Positions 43,501 through 53,265 of a DNA stretch of 64,000 nucleotides are shown piece by piece (within the stretch, counting starts at the first letter, position 1; each line of letters starts with the position of its first letter). The notes under the pieces are model-generated. The model was not told the origin of the DNA. It made no database searches and saw only the letters and a list, made by a program, of their open reading frames with translations. The position numbers and the translations under genes were made by a program. This DNA comes from Neoasaia chiangmaiensis (GTDB taxonomy: Bacteria; Pseudomonadota; Alphaproteobacteria; Acetobacterales; Acetobacteraceae): positions 3,134,001-3,198,000 of the forward strand of contig NZ_CP014691.1 in NCBI RefSeq assembly GCF_002005465.1, in the 5' to 3' direction.

Positions 43501-45498
43501 ATGGGCGACGCGTCATCGCACGCGCCGTCGTTTTCGCGTAGGTTGCTTGCCGCATTGTCACGCCGTCTGGCGCGACATGCGATTGCACTGACGCCCGAGC
43601 AATTCAGTCTTTGGGAAGGCCTTCGCGCCGCCGTGGCGACAGCGACGGCGCTGGTCCCAGCTCTGTATCTGCATCGGCCTCTTTACGCATGGATTGCTTT
43701 CGCCACGTTCTGGGCATGCCTGATCGATCCGGGTGGAACCGATCGGCAGCGTGTGCAGATACTGGGTGGGTTCACGCTCTACGGTGGTGTTGTCGTCGCA
43801 TTGACGACATGGCTCGTGCATTTTTCGTCGCTTGCCGTTTTTCCGATTCTGCTGCTTGTGGGGATCGGGAGCGGTCTGGCGCGCATGTTCTCGCCAGTCG
43901 TCATGCAGCTTTGCCTGTTGATCGGCGCGGCATCGGTGGCGGCAACCGGATTTCCCCAAGGTATTACAGGCGCCGTCCTTACCGCCACGCTATTTATGGC
44001 CGGGTGTCTCGTTGCGCTGCTGCTCTGTCTTATCCTTTGGCGGTTGCAGCCTTATGCGTCGGCAAGAAAGGCGGTCGCGGCGATCTATCAGGCGCTCGAG
44101 ATTATGTTGTCCGAGCTTTCGATGGGCAGGCTTCGGGAAACCGTTCATCGACAGGCCGTTCGCAACGCCATAGAACGTGCGCGTGCCCTGACGGTCCAGC
44201 TTGACGCAGGCCATGGCAATAGCCTCATGCGGGTGCGTCTTGAAGCGAGCCTGGCAACAGCGGAGCGCCTGTTCACGGCGATGCTGGCCATTGAGCATCT
44301 GTTCGAAATTCGCGGCCCGAGACCATTCGAAAAGTCCGAACTGGCCCGTCTGGCGGCATCTTGCCGCGAAGCCGCCCGGCAGGTTCAACGTCTCGAGCCA
44401 GCGACACAGGCGTTGAAAGTGCAGGCGGAGCGGGTTCTCGCGCGGGATGTCCGTTCATCGGACGAGCCATCGGCCCATCTGCTACGTATCTGTGCGGATG
44501 CCTTGTTGGGCCTTGCATCGGCCTTGATGAATGCGCAGGCCAATCTCGACATCTCCGCCGCCGCTCGGCGGTTTGCCCGACCGAGCGCGGCCATCTGGCG
44601 ACATGCGGGCAGGTTGTCCATCGCCCTGGTGTTGACGCAGGCGGTTTGCCTCTATTTCCGGCTAGACTATGCCTATTGGGCTTTGATCGCCGCGTTGCTT
44701 GTCGTGCAGCCTGCTGGCTTCACGACGCTGACGCGCAGTCTCGAGCGGCTTGTCGGCAGCATTGCAGGCAGCATTCTGGCCGCCGTGCTTGGCAACTGGC
44801 TGCATGAAATTGCGCCACTGATGGGGGCGATCACGATTTTAGCATTATGTGCGGTTGCCATGCGCGGCGTGAACTACACGATGCTTGTGTTGTTCCTGAC
44901 AAGCCTCTTCGTATTGGTTGCGGATCTGGTGACGCCAGGTCCGAGGCTGGCGGCGCTACGCGCCGAGGACAATATCGTTGGTGCAATCATCGGTTTGGCG
45001 TGCGTCGTGTTCCTGTGGCCGGAGCGAGACAGCGGCGACATGACACATCTGCTGCAACAGGCACTCGCCGGTAATCTGGAATATGCGGCTTACATCATGG
45101 ATGGCATCAATGATGCGCCGACGCGGGCGGCGATGGCGACGACCCAGCGCGATGCCGGTGTGGCCACTATCGGTGCAGAGTTTGCCCGTGGCGGCCTGCC
45201 GCTTCTCGGCGGTCTGACGGCGAGCAGCGTGACGGGCCGTAGAGCGCGCGAGCATATCGAGATTTTGCGGGCATTGCGGCGTCTCAGTGGGGAGGCGACG
45301 TTACTGCGTTTCGATATGGAAGCTGGACTGCGTCATGCGAATCCGGTAGGGGCGGCGCAACTGCGCGAGATGGCGCAATATGTTCGAAGTGGCAATGCCG
45401 AGGCACTGAAGCAGGTCGTCTCGGACCTGACGACCGGGCAAATTCTGCAGATGGTCGCGGCGACGGGCGCGATGGCCGATCGTTCAGTGTCAGGCTAG
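43501..45498 (+). CDS. FUSC-family inner-membrane protein, putative aromatic/organic acid exporter
   Basis: 665 residues with the FUSC layout: an N-terminal cluster of about six membrane helices (~20-180), a cytoplasmic helical region (~185-360), a second membrane cluster (~370-500) and a cytoplasmic tail. The second half has the AaeB-like pattern LRLDYAYWALIAALLVVQP (~405-423). AaeB-type members export hydroxylated aromatic acids, but many FUSC proteins are uncharacterised. The start lies 3 bp after the flavoprotein stop. The stop codon shares bases with the convergent DUF1489 stop. Confidence 0.8.
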   Translation: MGDASSHAPSFSRRLLAALSRRLARHAIALTPEQFSLWEGLRAAVATATALVPALYLHRPLYAWIAFATFWACLIDPGGTDRQRVQILGGFTLYGGVVVALTTWLVHFSSLAVFPILLLVGIGSGLARMFSPVVMQLCLLIGAASVAATGFPQGITGAVLTATLFMAGCLVALLLCLILWRLQPYASARKAVAAIYQALEIMLSELSMGRLRETVHRQAVRNAIERARALTVQLDAGHGNSLMRVRLEASLATAERLFTAMLAIEHLFEIRGPRPFEKSELARLAASCREAARQVQRLEPATQALKVQAERVLARDVRSSDEPSAHLLRICADALLGLASALMNAQANLDISAAARRFARPSAAIWRHAGRLSIALVLTQAVCLYFRLDYAYWALIAALLVVQPAGFTTLTRSLERLVGSIAGSILAAVLGNWLHEIAPLMGAITILALCAVAMRGVNYTMLVLFLTSLFVLVADLVTPGPRLAALRAEDNIVGAIIGLACVVFLWPERDSGDMTHLLQQALAGNLEYAAYIMDGINDAPTRAAMATTQRDAGVATIGAEFARGGLPLLGGLTASSVTGRRAREHIEILRALRRLSGEATLLRFDMEAGLRHANPVGAAQLREMAQYVRSGNAEALKQVVSDLTTGQILQMVAATGAMADRSVSG

Positions 45499-45917
45499 AT
45501 CAGCGCCAGTCCGGCCAGGGCACGACGCAGGGATGGCGGCAGGTCTTCCAGCCCCTGTGTCGCGGGGTCGCCAGCGCAAAGATCGCCCGGTGCGTCGTCT
45601 GGCTCCAGATAGCGCCAGCCCTGGAACGGGCGCACGGGACGCGGCGAGACGGGGATGATATCGTCGCTCACCAGGATGAGTGTTCCGCTGCTGCCGTCGG
45701 CGCGCTTGACGGCGCGAAGGTCCGTGATCGGTTGCCGACAGAGCATCATCCCGTCCAGCACGCGATAGATCGACCCACCGGACAGGATCTCCGTCGCGCG
45801 CTTCGGCATGGTACGGGTATGGATCACCCCGTGACCGTCGACGCGCTGCTCCTGCATGCGTGTAGCCAGCATGTCGAGAGTTGGGCAACCAACGGCGAGT
45901 TTGATGAGATGCAGCAC
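45495..45917 (-). CDS. DUF1489 family protein
   Basis: 140 residues, matching the size and sequence character of the alphaproteobacterial DUF1489 family. Segments: HLIKLAVGC (N-terminus), HTRTMPKRATEIL (~33-45), GSIYRVLDGMMLCRQPI (~48-64) and PFQGWRYLEPDDAP (~99-112). Function unknown. It begins 5 bp after the nucleoside hydrolase stop, so it is probably the last gene of the kup-hemW unit. Confidence 0.8.
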   Translation of the reverse strand: MLHLIKLAVGCPTLDMLATRMQEQRVDGHGVIHTRTMPKRATEILSGGSIYRVLDGMMLCRQPITDLRAVKRADGSSGTLILVSDDIIPVSPRPVRPFQGWRYLEPDDAPGDLCAGDPATQGLEDLPPSLRRALAGLALI

Positions 45918-45922
45918 GGCGT

Positions 45923-47011
45923 TCAGTGAGTGCCCATGGCATTCTGTGCCGCCTGTGCGAATTGCTTCATGAAACGGGCAGTATCGACGGACTGGACGAT
46001 CCGGACCTGGCGCACGCCCATCCGTTTCGGTGCTAGCGCCTCCGGCCAGACATAGGCGTGACCGTAGCTGATGCCTTTGCCCGTCTCCACGTCCATGTAG
46101 GCATCCACGGACCTGGTGATGAGAGACGGATCGGCCGCGACGGCGGATGCAACTTCATCCCACATCGGCAGCGGGGCGTAGTACTTCAGCATGTAGTCCG
46201 TCACCGGCGTGTGACGCGCGTTCGTCAGTTTCGCCATGTCGTCATGGGACATCATGATATCGTTGGACACGTTGGCGATCGACGTGATGCGCGGCCAGGC
46301 TGCCGTCAGGGTGATGTGCGCCGCTTCGGGGTCGAAGATCATGTTGAAGTCCGATCCGTTATCGGCGTTACCGGTGACCGACATGAGGTTGAGATCGATA
46401 TAGGCGCCCATGAAGACAAGTTGCTTCGCCGTGGCGGCGAAGCTGGGATCGAGGCGGATGGCCAGCGCCAGATTGGTCATAGGACCAGCCTCGACGATGG
46501 TGACCTGATGAGGATGCGCATGAACCTGCTGGATCAGGAACATGGCCGCCGGCAGGTCGCCGGCCTTCAGCGTGGGTGTGCCCTCGGGCAGCTTGCCGAG
46601 TGCCGGCTGCGTATCGGGTGTCTTGTCGATGCTGCCAAGACCGCCCCATGCGCCTTTCCACGGGATCGTGCCGAACTGGACCTCGCGGAGCCTCATCAGT
46701 TCGACCGTGTTGACCAGCGGTTGGGTTGCGCCGTCATAGACCGGGATATCGCGATGGCGGGAAATCTCCAGAAAGCGGCGAATATGTGCGGACTCGGCGT
46801 TTTCCCAGTCGTCGCCTGCCGCAACGGTCAGGCCAAGCAGCCGGATATGAGGATTATTGAGGAACGGCAGGATGGACTGCACATCCGATCCGCCCGGGCC
46901 GAGGAAATCGTTGTCTTCGATCACAAGTTCCGGGGTCGTCTGCGCCTGTGCGACCATGCTCGTTGCGCCGAACAGCGCGAGGGAAAACAGCGATGGGATC
47001 AGTCGGCGCAT
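45923..47011 (-). CDS. secreted nucleoside hydrolase-like protein
   Basis: 362 residues from ATG at 47011, which gives a signal peptide (1-23, ending AQA). The open frame extends to 47086. The body resembles inosine-uridine nucleoside hydrolases: AGPMTNLALAIRLDPSF (~162), DFNMIFDPEAAHITL (~215). The N-terminal metal-binding motif is unusual: EDNDFLGPGGSDVQ replaces the typical DxDxGxDD. Exported nucleoside hydrolases salvage bases from extracellular nucleosides. Altered ligands leave the activity uncertain. Confidence 0.78.
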   Translation of the reverse strand: MRRLIPSLFSLALFGATSMVAQAQTTPELVIEDNDFLGPGGSDVQSILPFLNNPHIRLLGLTVAAGDDWENAESAHIRRFLEISRHRDIPVYDGATQPLVNTVELMRLREVQFGTIPWKGAWGGLGSIDKTPDTQPALGKLPEGTPTLKAGDLPAAMFLIQQVHAHPHQVTIVEAGPMTNLALAIRLDPSFAATAKQLVFMGAYIDLNLMSVTGNADNGSDFNMIFDPEAAHITLTAAWPRITSIANVSNDIMMSHDDMAKLTNARHTPVTDYMLKYYAPLPMWDEVASAVAADPSLITRSVDAYMDVETGKGISYGHAYVWPEALAPKRMGVRQVRIVQSVDTARFMKQFAQAAQNAMGTH

Positions 47012-47101
47012 GAACGGTCGTTCTCCGGAAGGATGAAAGGAAGCTGAGTCATTACGATAGAGGGATTGAACCTGAAAGCGGTTCATGCGGCAATCTGCGT
47101 G

Positions 47102-48262
47102 TCAAAGCACGAGTGCGCCGAGTAGCGCTTCAAGCCGCAAACGTCCCTGATGGGTGGCCCGAAGTCGATCGGACCCGTGTTCGAGATAGCCTTCGGCGAT
47201 CGCGGCTTCGAGTATGGCCTCATCGACGCAGTCGGCCAGCGCGCGGGACGTTCGCGCCTCGAAACGTCGAAGGTCTATGCCCTCGGCAAGGCGCAAACCC
47301 ATCAAAAGGGCCTCGCGTCCGCACTCTTCCGCGTTGAGGGGCGTTTCCTGCGTGCTACCGCTACCACGGGCTTCCACCCGTTCCGCCCAGATTTCCGGTG
47401 CACGATGCCGGCGGGTTGCGTGGAGTTGCCCGTTCAGCGTCAGGCGGCCATGAGCGCCTGGTCCGATGCCGAGATAGTCCTGATAGCGCCAGTAGACGAG
47501 ATTGTGGCGGCTCTCCGCGCCGGGACGGGCGTAGTTCGAGACCTCATAGGCCTGGAGGCCGCGGGTCTGGGCGATCTCACCTGTCATATCGTAGAGCGCC
47601 GCCGAAAGATCGTCCTCCGGCAGGATGATCTTGCCTTGCCGGTAGTGCCCTTCGAACACGGTGCCGGGTTCGATGGTCAACTGGTAGAGCGACAGATGAT
47701 CGGAGACGAGATCGAGTGCCGTTTCAAGCTCATGACGCCATGTCAGGGCCGTTTGCTCCGGCCGGGCGTAGATGAGATCGAACGATATACGGTCGAAGAT
47801 CTTGCGGGCCGTTTCCAACGCGGCCACCGCCTGTCGCCCCGAATGCTCGCGTCCAAGTGCCCTGAGGGCGTCGTCGTTCAGACTCTGGACGCCAAGCGAT
47901 ACACGGTTGACGCCCGCCTGCCGGAACGCCGCCAGCTTATCGCGTTCGACGCTGGTCGGGTTGGCTTCCAGCGTGATTTCGAGATCGGGCGCGGGATCGA
48001 ACAATGTCGTGGCATCCTCGATCAGTGCCGCCACTGTTTCCGGGTCCATCAGCGAAGGTGTGCCACCGCCGAAGAATATCGAGCGTAACGGGCGTCGTCC
48101 CAATCGTGCGGCGTCGTTCGACAGTTCGCGACGGAGCGCGTCTCGAAAACGCGCCTGCGGAATGACGTCGCGCACATGGCTGTTGAAGTCGCAGTAAGGG
48201 CACTTGGCCAGGCAAAATGGCCAATGTACGTAGAGCCCCAGCGGTTCCGAACGGTCGGGCAC
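47102..48262 (-). CDS. hemW: radical SAM heme chaperone HemW
   Basis: 386 residues. The radical SAM cluster motif CLAKCPYCDF is at ~18-27, followed by FFGGGTPSLM (~65), EANPTSVERDKL (~105) and the HemW C-terminal domain. HemW binds heme and inserts it into respiratory proteins; older annotations call it a coproporphyrinogen dehydrogenase. GTG at 48262 starts 2 bp after the kup stop and gives MPDRSEPLGLYVHWPFC; the ATG at 48367 would overlap kup by about 100 bp. Confidence 0.92.
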   Translation of the reverse strand: MPDRSEPLGLYVHWPFCLAKCPYCDFNSHVRDVIPQARFRDALRRELSNDAARLGRRPLRSIFFGGGTPSLMDPETVAALIEDATTLFDPAPDLEITLEANPTSVERDKLAAFRQAGVNRVSLGVQSLNDDALRALGREHSGRQAVAALETARKIFDRISFDLIYARPEQTALTWRHELETALDLVSDHLSLYQLTIEPGTVFEGHYRQGKIILPEDDLSAALYDMTGEIAQTRGLQAYEVSNYARPGAESRHNLVYWRYQDYLGIGPGAHGRLTLNGQLHATRRHRAPEIWAERVEARGSGSTQETPLNAEECGREALLMGLRLAEGIDLRRFEARTSRALADCVDEAILEAAIAEGYLEHGSDRLRATHQGRLRLEALLGALVL

Positions 48263-48264
48263 GA

Positions 48265-50295
48265 TCAGATCGCGATCCGGACCCCGAGTTCGACCACGCG
48301 GTCCGGCGGAATACGGAAGAATTCCGTGCTCGGGATCGAATTGCGGGCAAGTAGAAGGAAAAGCCACATCCGCCAGAGAGACATCTTCGGCAATGTCGAT
48401 CGCACGACGAGTTCGCGGGAGACGAAATAGGAAGCCTGGATCGCGTCGAATTCGACGCCGATCGCATTAAGTTCCTCGAGCGCGCGGGGCAGGTTCGGAA
48501 TCTCCATGAAGCCGTAGCGCAGAATGACGCGATGGATGTTGGGTGCCAGTTCCTGCACCATGGCGCGATGGCCGCGTTCGGCTTCCGGCTGGTCGAGATT
48601 TTGCACCGTCACGAAAAGCACATGATCGTGTAGAACCTTGTTGTGCTTGAGATTGTGGAGGAGACAGGTGGGTACCTGATCGGGGTTCGCGGTCAGAAAG
48701 ACCGCCATGCCCGGCACGCGGAGCGTACGCGATTGCGGCAACCGCGCCAGGAAGGATGCGACGGGCAAGCTGTCCGCCTGCTGGCGGGCGCGGATGAGGT
48801 TGCGGCCGCGCTGCCATGTCGTCATCAGGATGGTTGCGGACACGCCAATGGCCAGAGGAACCCAGCCGCCATCCGGAATCTTGAGCACATTCGCCGCGAA
48901 AAACGTGGTGTCGCTGAGGAAGAAGAAACCGAATACGACGCCGACGACAGGCGCACTCCATTTGAAGACACGGCGAAACACGACCATGGCCAGCGCGGCG
49001 GTGCACATGAACGTACCGGTCACCGCGATACCGTAAGCAGCGGCCAGCGCGGATGAGGAGCGGAAGGAGACGACCAGAAGCAGGGCGCCGATACCGAGCA
49101 GCCAGTTGAAGACCGGCAGGTAGATTTGCGCTTCTTCTTCCGCATTCGTGTGGGTAATGCGCATGCGCGGCAGATAGCCCAGTTGAATCAACTGCCGGCA
49201 CAGTGAGAATCCGCCCGAGATACCGGCCTGACTGGCGATGACGGTCGCCATCGTCGCGAGGATGAGAAGCGGGATCTGCGCCCAGTGCGGTGCGAGATGG
49301 TAGAAGGGGTTGGCAAGCGCCTCCGGGTGACGGAGCAGCAATGCGCCCTGGCCAAGGTAATTGAGTGTCAGTGCCGGCAGAACGAAGAAAAGCCAGGCGT
49401 AGCGGATGGGGCTTCGGCCGAAATGCCCCATATCGGCATAGAGCGCCTCGGCGCCGGTCACGGACAGCACGACCGAGCCGAGAGCGATGAAGGCGAGCCA
49501 GCCATGGAAATAGACGAACTGCAGGGCATAGAAAGGCCAGAGCGCCCAGAGCACTTCCGGTGCATGGACGATGCTGCTGATGCCGAGGAGGGCGATGGTG
49601 AGGAACCAGATCAGCATGATCGGTCCGAAGGCGCGACCGATGGTGCCGGTGCCGAGCGCCTGAACGCTGAACAGCGCGATCAGGATGACGATCGCCACGG
49701 GAATGATGATATGAGCGGCCGAAGGGATTGAAACCTCAATGCCTTCCACGGCCGACAGGACGGAAATGGCGGGCGTGATGATGCCGTCGCCGAAGAACAG
49801 GCATGCCCCACCGATGCCCACCAGGCCGAAGATCCATCGGAACCTGGGCGATTTGCAGACGCGCTGGGCGAGGGACATCAGGGCGATGATGCCGCCTTCG
49901 CCGTCATGGTCCGCGCGCATCACGAGGAGCACATATTTCAACGTGACGACCAGCATGAGCGCCCAGAAAATCAGGCTCTCGATACCCAGGATTTCCCATG
50001 GTTTCGCGGGGTGCGCGACGGAGCCCACGATATTGACCGAGGACTGAAGCGCATAGAGCGGGCTCGTGCCGATATCGCCATAGACAACGCCGAGCACGCC
50101 CAGCAGCGCCGCGGCACCGACCGGTGTCCGATGATCCCGCGCGTGCTCGTCCGCGCCGAACTCATGCGCGTTGCCGCGTCGCGCTGCCTGGTCTGCTGGC
50201 TGCGCCAATGAACCGGCGCCCGCGACAAGGCCGACGGGCGCATTCGATAACGAATGGGATTGCGGGGCAGACGTCGCGTCCGGCCTGTCAGTCAT
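48265..50295 (-). CDS. kup: low-affinity potassium transporter Kup
   Basis: 676 residues. A hydrophilic N-terminal extension (~1-60) precedes [18 protein letters not shown] (~66-83), the Kup signature. About twelve membrane helices follow to ~480, and then a cytoplasmic C-terminal domain. It imports potassium, probably with protons. Start 50295 (MTDRPD) is chosen; the open frame to 50358 lacks a ribosome site. It is followed immediately by hemW. Confidence 0.95.
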   Translation of the reverse strand: MTDRPDATSAPQSHSLSNAPVGLVAGAGSLAQPADQAARRGNAHEFGADEHARDHRTPVGAAALLGVLGVVYGDIGTSPLYALQSSVNIVGSVAHPAKPWEILGIESLIFWALMLVVTLKYVLLVMRADHDGEGGIIALMSLAQRVCKSPRFRWIFGLVGIGGACLFFGDGIITPAISVLSAVEGIEVSIPSAAHIIIPVAIVILIALFSVQALGTGTIGRAFGPIMLIWFLTIALLGISSIVHAPEVLWALWPFYALQFVYFHGWLAFIALGSVVLSVTGAEALYADMGHFGRSPIRYAWLFFVLPALTLNYLGQGALLLRHPEALANPFYHLAPHWAQIPLLILATMATVIASQAGISGGFSLCRQLIQLGYLPRMRITHTNAEEEAQIYLPVFNWLLGIGALLLVVSFRSSSALAAAYGIAVTGTFMCTAALAMVVFRRVFKWSAPVVGVVFGFFFLSDTTFFAANVLKIPDGGWVPLAIGVSATILMTTWQRGRNLIRARQQADSLPVASFLARLPQSRTLRVPGMAVFLTANPDQVPTCLLHNLKHNKVLHDHVLFVTVQNLDQPEAERGHRAMVQELAPNIHRVILRYGFMEIPNLPRALEELNAIGVEFDAIQASYFVSRELVVRSTLPKMSLWRMWLFLLLARNSIPSTEFFRIPPDRVVELGVRIAI

Positions 50296-50378
50296 CAATT
50301 GTCCATCATTGCAAACGCCTGAAATGACCGCATACGATCCTTTCGGCGTGTATCGCAAGCGGGACGCGCATTATTCGA

Positions 50379-51062
50379 TCAGGCGCCGATGGCGGGGCGG
50401 GCGCCGAAAATCGCCGTGCCGACGCGCACGAGGGTTGCGCCCTCGGCGATCGCTGCCTCGAAATCGGCGGACATCCCCATGGAAATTGCCGGCAGTTCTG
50501 CCTCCCGCGCCGTCCGCGCCAGCCACGCGAAGTGCGCGCGCGGGTCCTGGTCTTCCGGCGGAATGCACATGAGACCCCGCACACGATCGCCAAAACGGCG
50601 CTTTGTCGCGTCGATGAAGGCTGCTGCCTCGGCGCGCGGCACCCCGTATTTCTGCGGTTCGTCACCGGTGTTGATCTGGACGAACAGATCGGGCAGGCGG
50701 CCCAGCCGATCTCCGGCACGTGCGATCGCGTCGCTGAGGGGCGGGCGATCCAGACTTTCGATAACATCGGCGATGCGGCAGGCGGCCAGGGCCTTGTTCG
50801 TCTGCAGGCCGCCGATGATATGCAGGCGCAGGTCAGGCCAGCGCGTGCGAAGCGTGGGGAACTTGCTTTCGGCTTCCTGAACGCGATTCTCGCCGAAAAT
50901 GCGCTGCCCCGCCTCGAGTGCGTGCGCAATGCTTTCGGCTGGATGGAATTTGCTGACGGCGACCAGCTGGACGTCTGAAGAGGGCCGGCCGCATGCTTCG
51001 GCTGCGGCGGCGATACGTCCGCGCACGGCTGCGAGACGTGTTGAAATGTCGTTTTCGGTCAT
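50379..51062 (-). CDS. yggS: YggS family pyridoxal phosphate homeostasis protein
   Basis: 227 residues. A PLP-binding TIM barrel without known enzyme activity; it helps keep free PLP balanced. QLVAVSKFHPAE (~32-43) holds the PLP lysine. IFGENRVQEAESK (~56), HIIGGLQTNKA (~83) and the C-terminal GMSADFEAAIAEGATLVRVGT (split) are typical. GGCGGAG lies just before the ATG at 51062. It is divergent from the rsmB-like gene. Confidence 0.94.
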   Translation of the reverse strand: MTENDISTRLAAVRGRIAAAAEACGRPSSDVQLVAVSKFHPAESIAHALEAGQRIFGENRVQEAESKFPTLRTRWPDLRLHIIGGLQTNKALAACRIADVIESLDRPPLSDAIARAGDRLGRLPDLFVQINTGDEPQKYGVPRAEAAAFIDATKRRFGDRVRGLMCIPPEDQDPRAHFAWLARTAREAELPAISMGMSADFEAAIAEGATLVRVGTAIFGARPAIGA

Positions 51063-51139
51063 GATGCTCCGCCCGGATTGCATGGCTTCGTCTCGCAAGG
51101 GGTAGCGCGCGAGCGCGCGAAATGCCATTGGCTGGCGGA

Positions 51140-52432
51140 ATGTCCAAACCGAATACTCCCGCCCGGCACCGCCCTCATCGTCCTGCCCCACGCCCGGATG
51201 CCGATCCGACGCGCGATCTCGCTTTCGATATCCTGTGCGGCGTTGTCGAGCATCGCCGCATGCTGGAAACGACTCTGGACCGCAGTACGGTCGCGGATGC
51301 ACGGGATCGTGCGAGCGCCCATCGTCTTGCGGCAACGGTTCTGCGGCATATGGGCAGTTTGACGGAACTTCTCCAGCCGCTTTTGCGCCGGGAGCCGCCG
51401 GCCCCCGTTCGCTGCGCGCTCCTGATGGGCGTGGCGCAACTCCGTCTGCTGGCGACGCCGCCGCATGCGGCGGTCGGCACGATTGTCGCGCTACTGCGGC
51501 GGCGTGGTCTCGCACCGTTCGCGGGCCTGGCGAACGCCGTGTTACGTCGTGTCGCCCGAGAGGGAGACACGTTGGCGGATGGCCTGGACGACGCGCGGCT
51601 CGATGTTCCGCCATGGCTCTGGTCCGCATGGGGCGATCGTGCGCGATCGATCGCGGCCGGGTTGCATCGTGAAGCGCCGCTCGATCTGACGATGCGCCCC
51701 GGTGCTGAAGCGCCGGCGGGTGGCGAGGTCTTGCCGAACGGCAGCATACGTTTTCCGGTGGGAACGCGCGTGACGGAACTGCCGGGTTTCGAGTCGGGAC
51801 AGTTCTGGGTGCAGGATGTTGCGGCATCGATGCCGGCGCGGCTTCTGAATGCCCAGCCCGGCTGGAGCGTAGTCGATCTTTGCGCGGCGCCGGGGGGCAA
51901 GACCGCCCAGATGGCAGTCTCCGACGTGCGGGTAACGGCGGTCGAGCGTGATGCCGCGCGAATTGTTCGGCTGCAGGAAAATCTGGCACGATTGAACGTG
52001 GAGGCCGAGTGCGTCACGGCCGATGCGACGACGTGGCGTCCGGCGGTGCCCGTGGATGCGGTGTTGCTGGACGCGCCATGCTCGGCGACCGGCACGTTGC
52101 GGCGACATCCGGACGTCCTGTGGGTCAAGCGTCCGCGCGATGTCACGGCTCTGGCCGAGGGGCAGGACCGACTGATCGACGCGGCTTACGAGATGCTGCG
52201 TCCCGATGGAATCCTTTTATATGCGGTATGTTCATTACAGGATGAGGAAGGGCCGCAGCGGATTCAGGCGGCCCTGAAGAAGGGATGGCGGCTCGACCCG
52301 TTCACGCCGGACGAACTGGCAGCCATGCCGATGGCGCGGACGCCAGAGGGCTATTTCCGCACGCATCCCGGCATGTGGCTGGAGCGCGGCGGCATGGACG
52401 GCTTCTTCGCAGCCCGTCTGCGGCGGGTTTGA
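51140..52432 (+). CDS. rsmB: RsmB/NOP2-family rRNA (cytosine-5) methyltransferase
   Basis: 430 residues. An N-terminal NusB-like domain (~20-135) precedes the SAM-dependent methyltransferase domain. Motifs: VVDLCAAPGGKTAQM (~245, SAM binding), DAVLLDAPCSATGTLRRHPD (~302; catalytic-release Cys in PCS) and YAVCSLQDEEG (~362; the usual TCS is VCS, with the nucleophile Cys kept). It methylates C967 of 16S rRNA in E. coli; the target here is inferred. Start 51140 or 51122 is not certain. Confidence 0.9.
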   Translation: MSKPNTPARHRPHRPAPRPDADPTRDLAFDILCGVVEHRRMLETTLDRSTVADARDRASAHRLAATVLRHMGSLTELLQPLLRREPPAPVRCALLMGVAQLRLLATPPHAAVGTIVALLRRRGLAPFAGLANAVLRRVAREGDTLADGLDDARLDVPPWLWSAWGDRARSIAAGLHREAPLDLTMRPGAEAPAGGEVLPNGSIRFPVGTRVTELPGFESGQFWVQDVAASMPARLLNAQPGWSVVDLCAAPGGKTAQMAVSDVRVTAVERDAARIVRLQENLARLNVEAECVTADATTWRPAVPVDAVLLDAPCSATGTLRRHPDVLWVKRPRDVTALAEGQDRLIDAAYEMLRPDGILLYAVCSLQDEEGPQRIQAALKKGWRLDPFTPDELAAMPMARTPEGYFRTHPGMWLERGGMDGFFAARLRRV

Positions 52433-52532
52433 TATCCTGCCGGTCACGATTTCGAAGGCAGGCGTTCGGATTTTCGTGATCGTGCCGTCTATGCCTTGCG
52501 CTTTGCCGGTGTTTGGCTCTTAAATCGGCTCC

Positions 52533-53207
52533 ATGGTCGCGCTGCATTCCCCCCTGATCGCTCCAAGCATCCTTTCCGCCGACTTTGCCCGTATGGGTGA
52601 GGAAGTGGCGGCTGTCAGCCATGCCGGTGCAGACTGGCTGCATCTTGATGTCATGGATGGGCATTTCGTGCCGAATATGACGTTCGGCCCCGGGATGATT
52701 GCGGCATTGCGGCCCTATACGGACAAGCCTTTCGACGTGCATCTGATGATCGATCCGACGGACCCGTTCATCGAGGCGTTCGCCAACGCCGGAGCGGATC
52801 ATATCCACGTCCATATCGAGAATAACGCTCATGTTCACCGTTCGCTCCAGCATATCCGGGCGCTAGGCAAGAAGCCGGGGATCGCCATCTGCCCGGCCAC
52901 GCCGCCGGAAGCGCTTCAGTATGTGCTGGATCTTGTGGACATCATCCTCGTCATGACGGTCAATCCCGGTTTCGGTGGCCAGAAATTCCTCGAGAGCCAG
53001 TTGCCCAAAATTCGGACGCTGCGCCGCATGGCAGACGCGACAGGTCGCGATATCCGGATTGGCGTGGATGGCGGCGTGGACGTGCATACGGCGCGCCTTG
53101 CGACGGAAGCGGGGGCCGACATGATGGTGGCGGGAACCTCGGTTTACGGCAGGAAGGATTACGAAAGCGCCATTATGGCCCTGCGTGAGGCAGGGCGTCC
53201 CTCCTGA
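52533..53207 (+). CDS. rpe: ribulose-phosphate 3-epimerase
   Basis: 224 residues, full length. It interconverts ribulose-5-P and xylulose-5-P in the pentose phosphate pathway, the main sugar route in acetic acid bacteria. IAPSILSADFARMGEE (~9-24), HLDVMDGHFVPNMTFGP (~37-53), VMTVNPGFGGQKF (~138-150) and GVDGGVDVHTA (~174-184) contain the metal ligands and catalytic Asp pair. Confidence 0.97.
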   Translation: MVALHSPLIAPSILSADFARMGEEVAAVSHAGADWLHLDVMDGHFVPNMTFGPGMIAALRPYTDKPFDVHLMIDPTDPFIEAFANAGADHIHVHIENNAHVHRSLQHIRALGKKPGIAICPATPPEALQYVLDLVDIILVMTVNPGFGGQKFLESQLPKIRTLRRMADATGRDIRIGVDGGVDVHTARLATEAGADMMVAGTSVYGRKDYESAIMALREAGRPS

Positions 53208-53265
53208 CAGTTACCCGACAGGATATCCCGAGGATCGGCCGAAAGATGGAGTCTGCGAAACTTTT

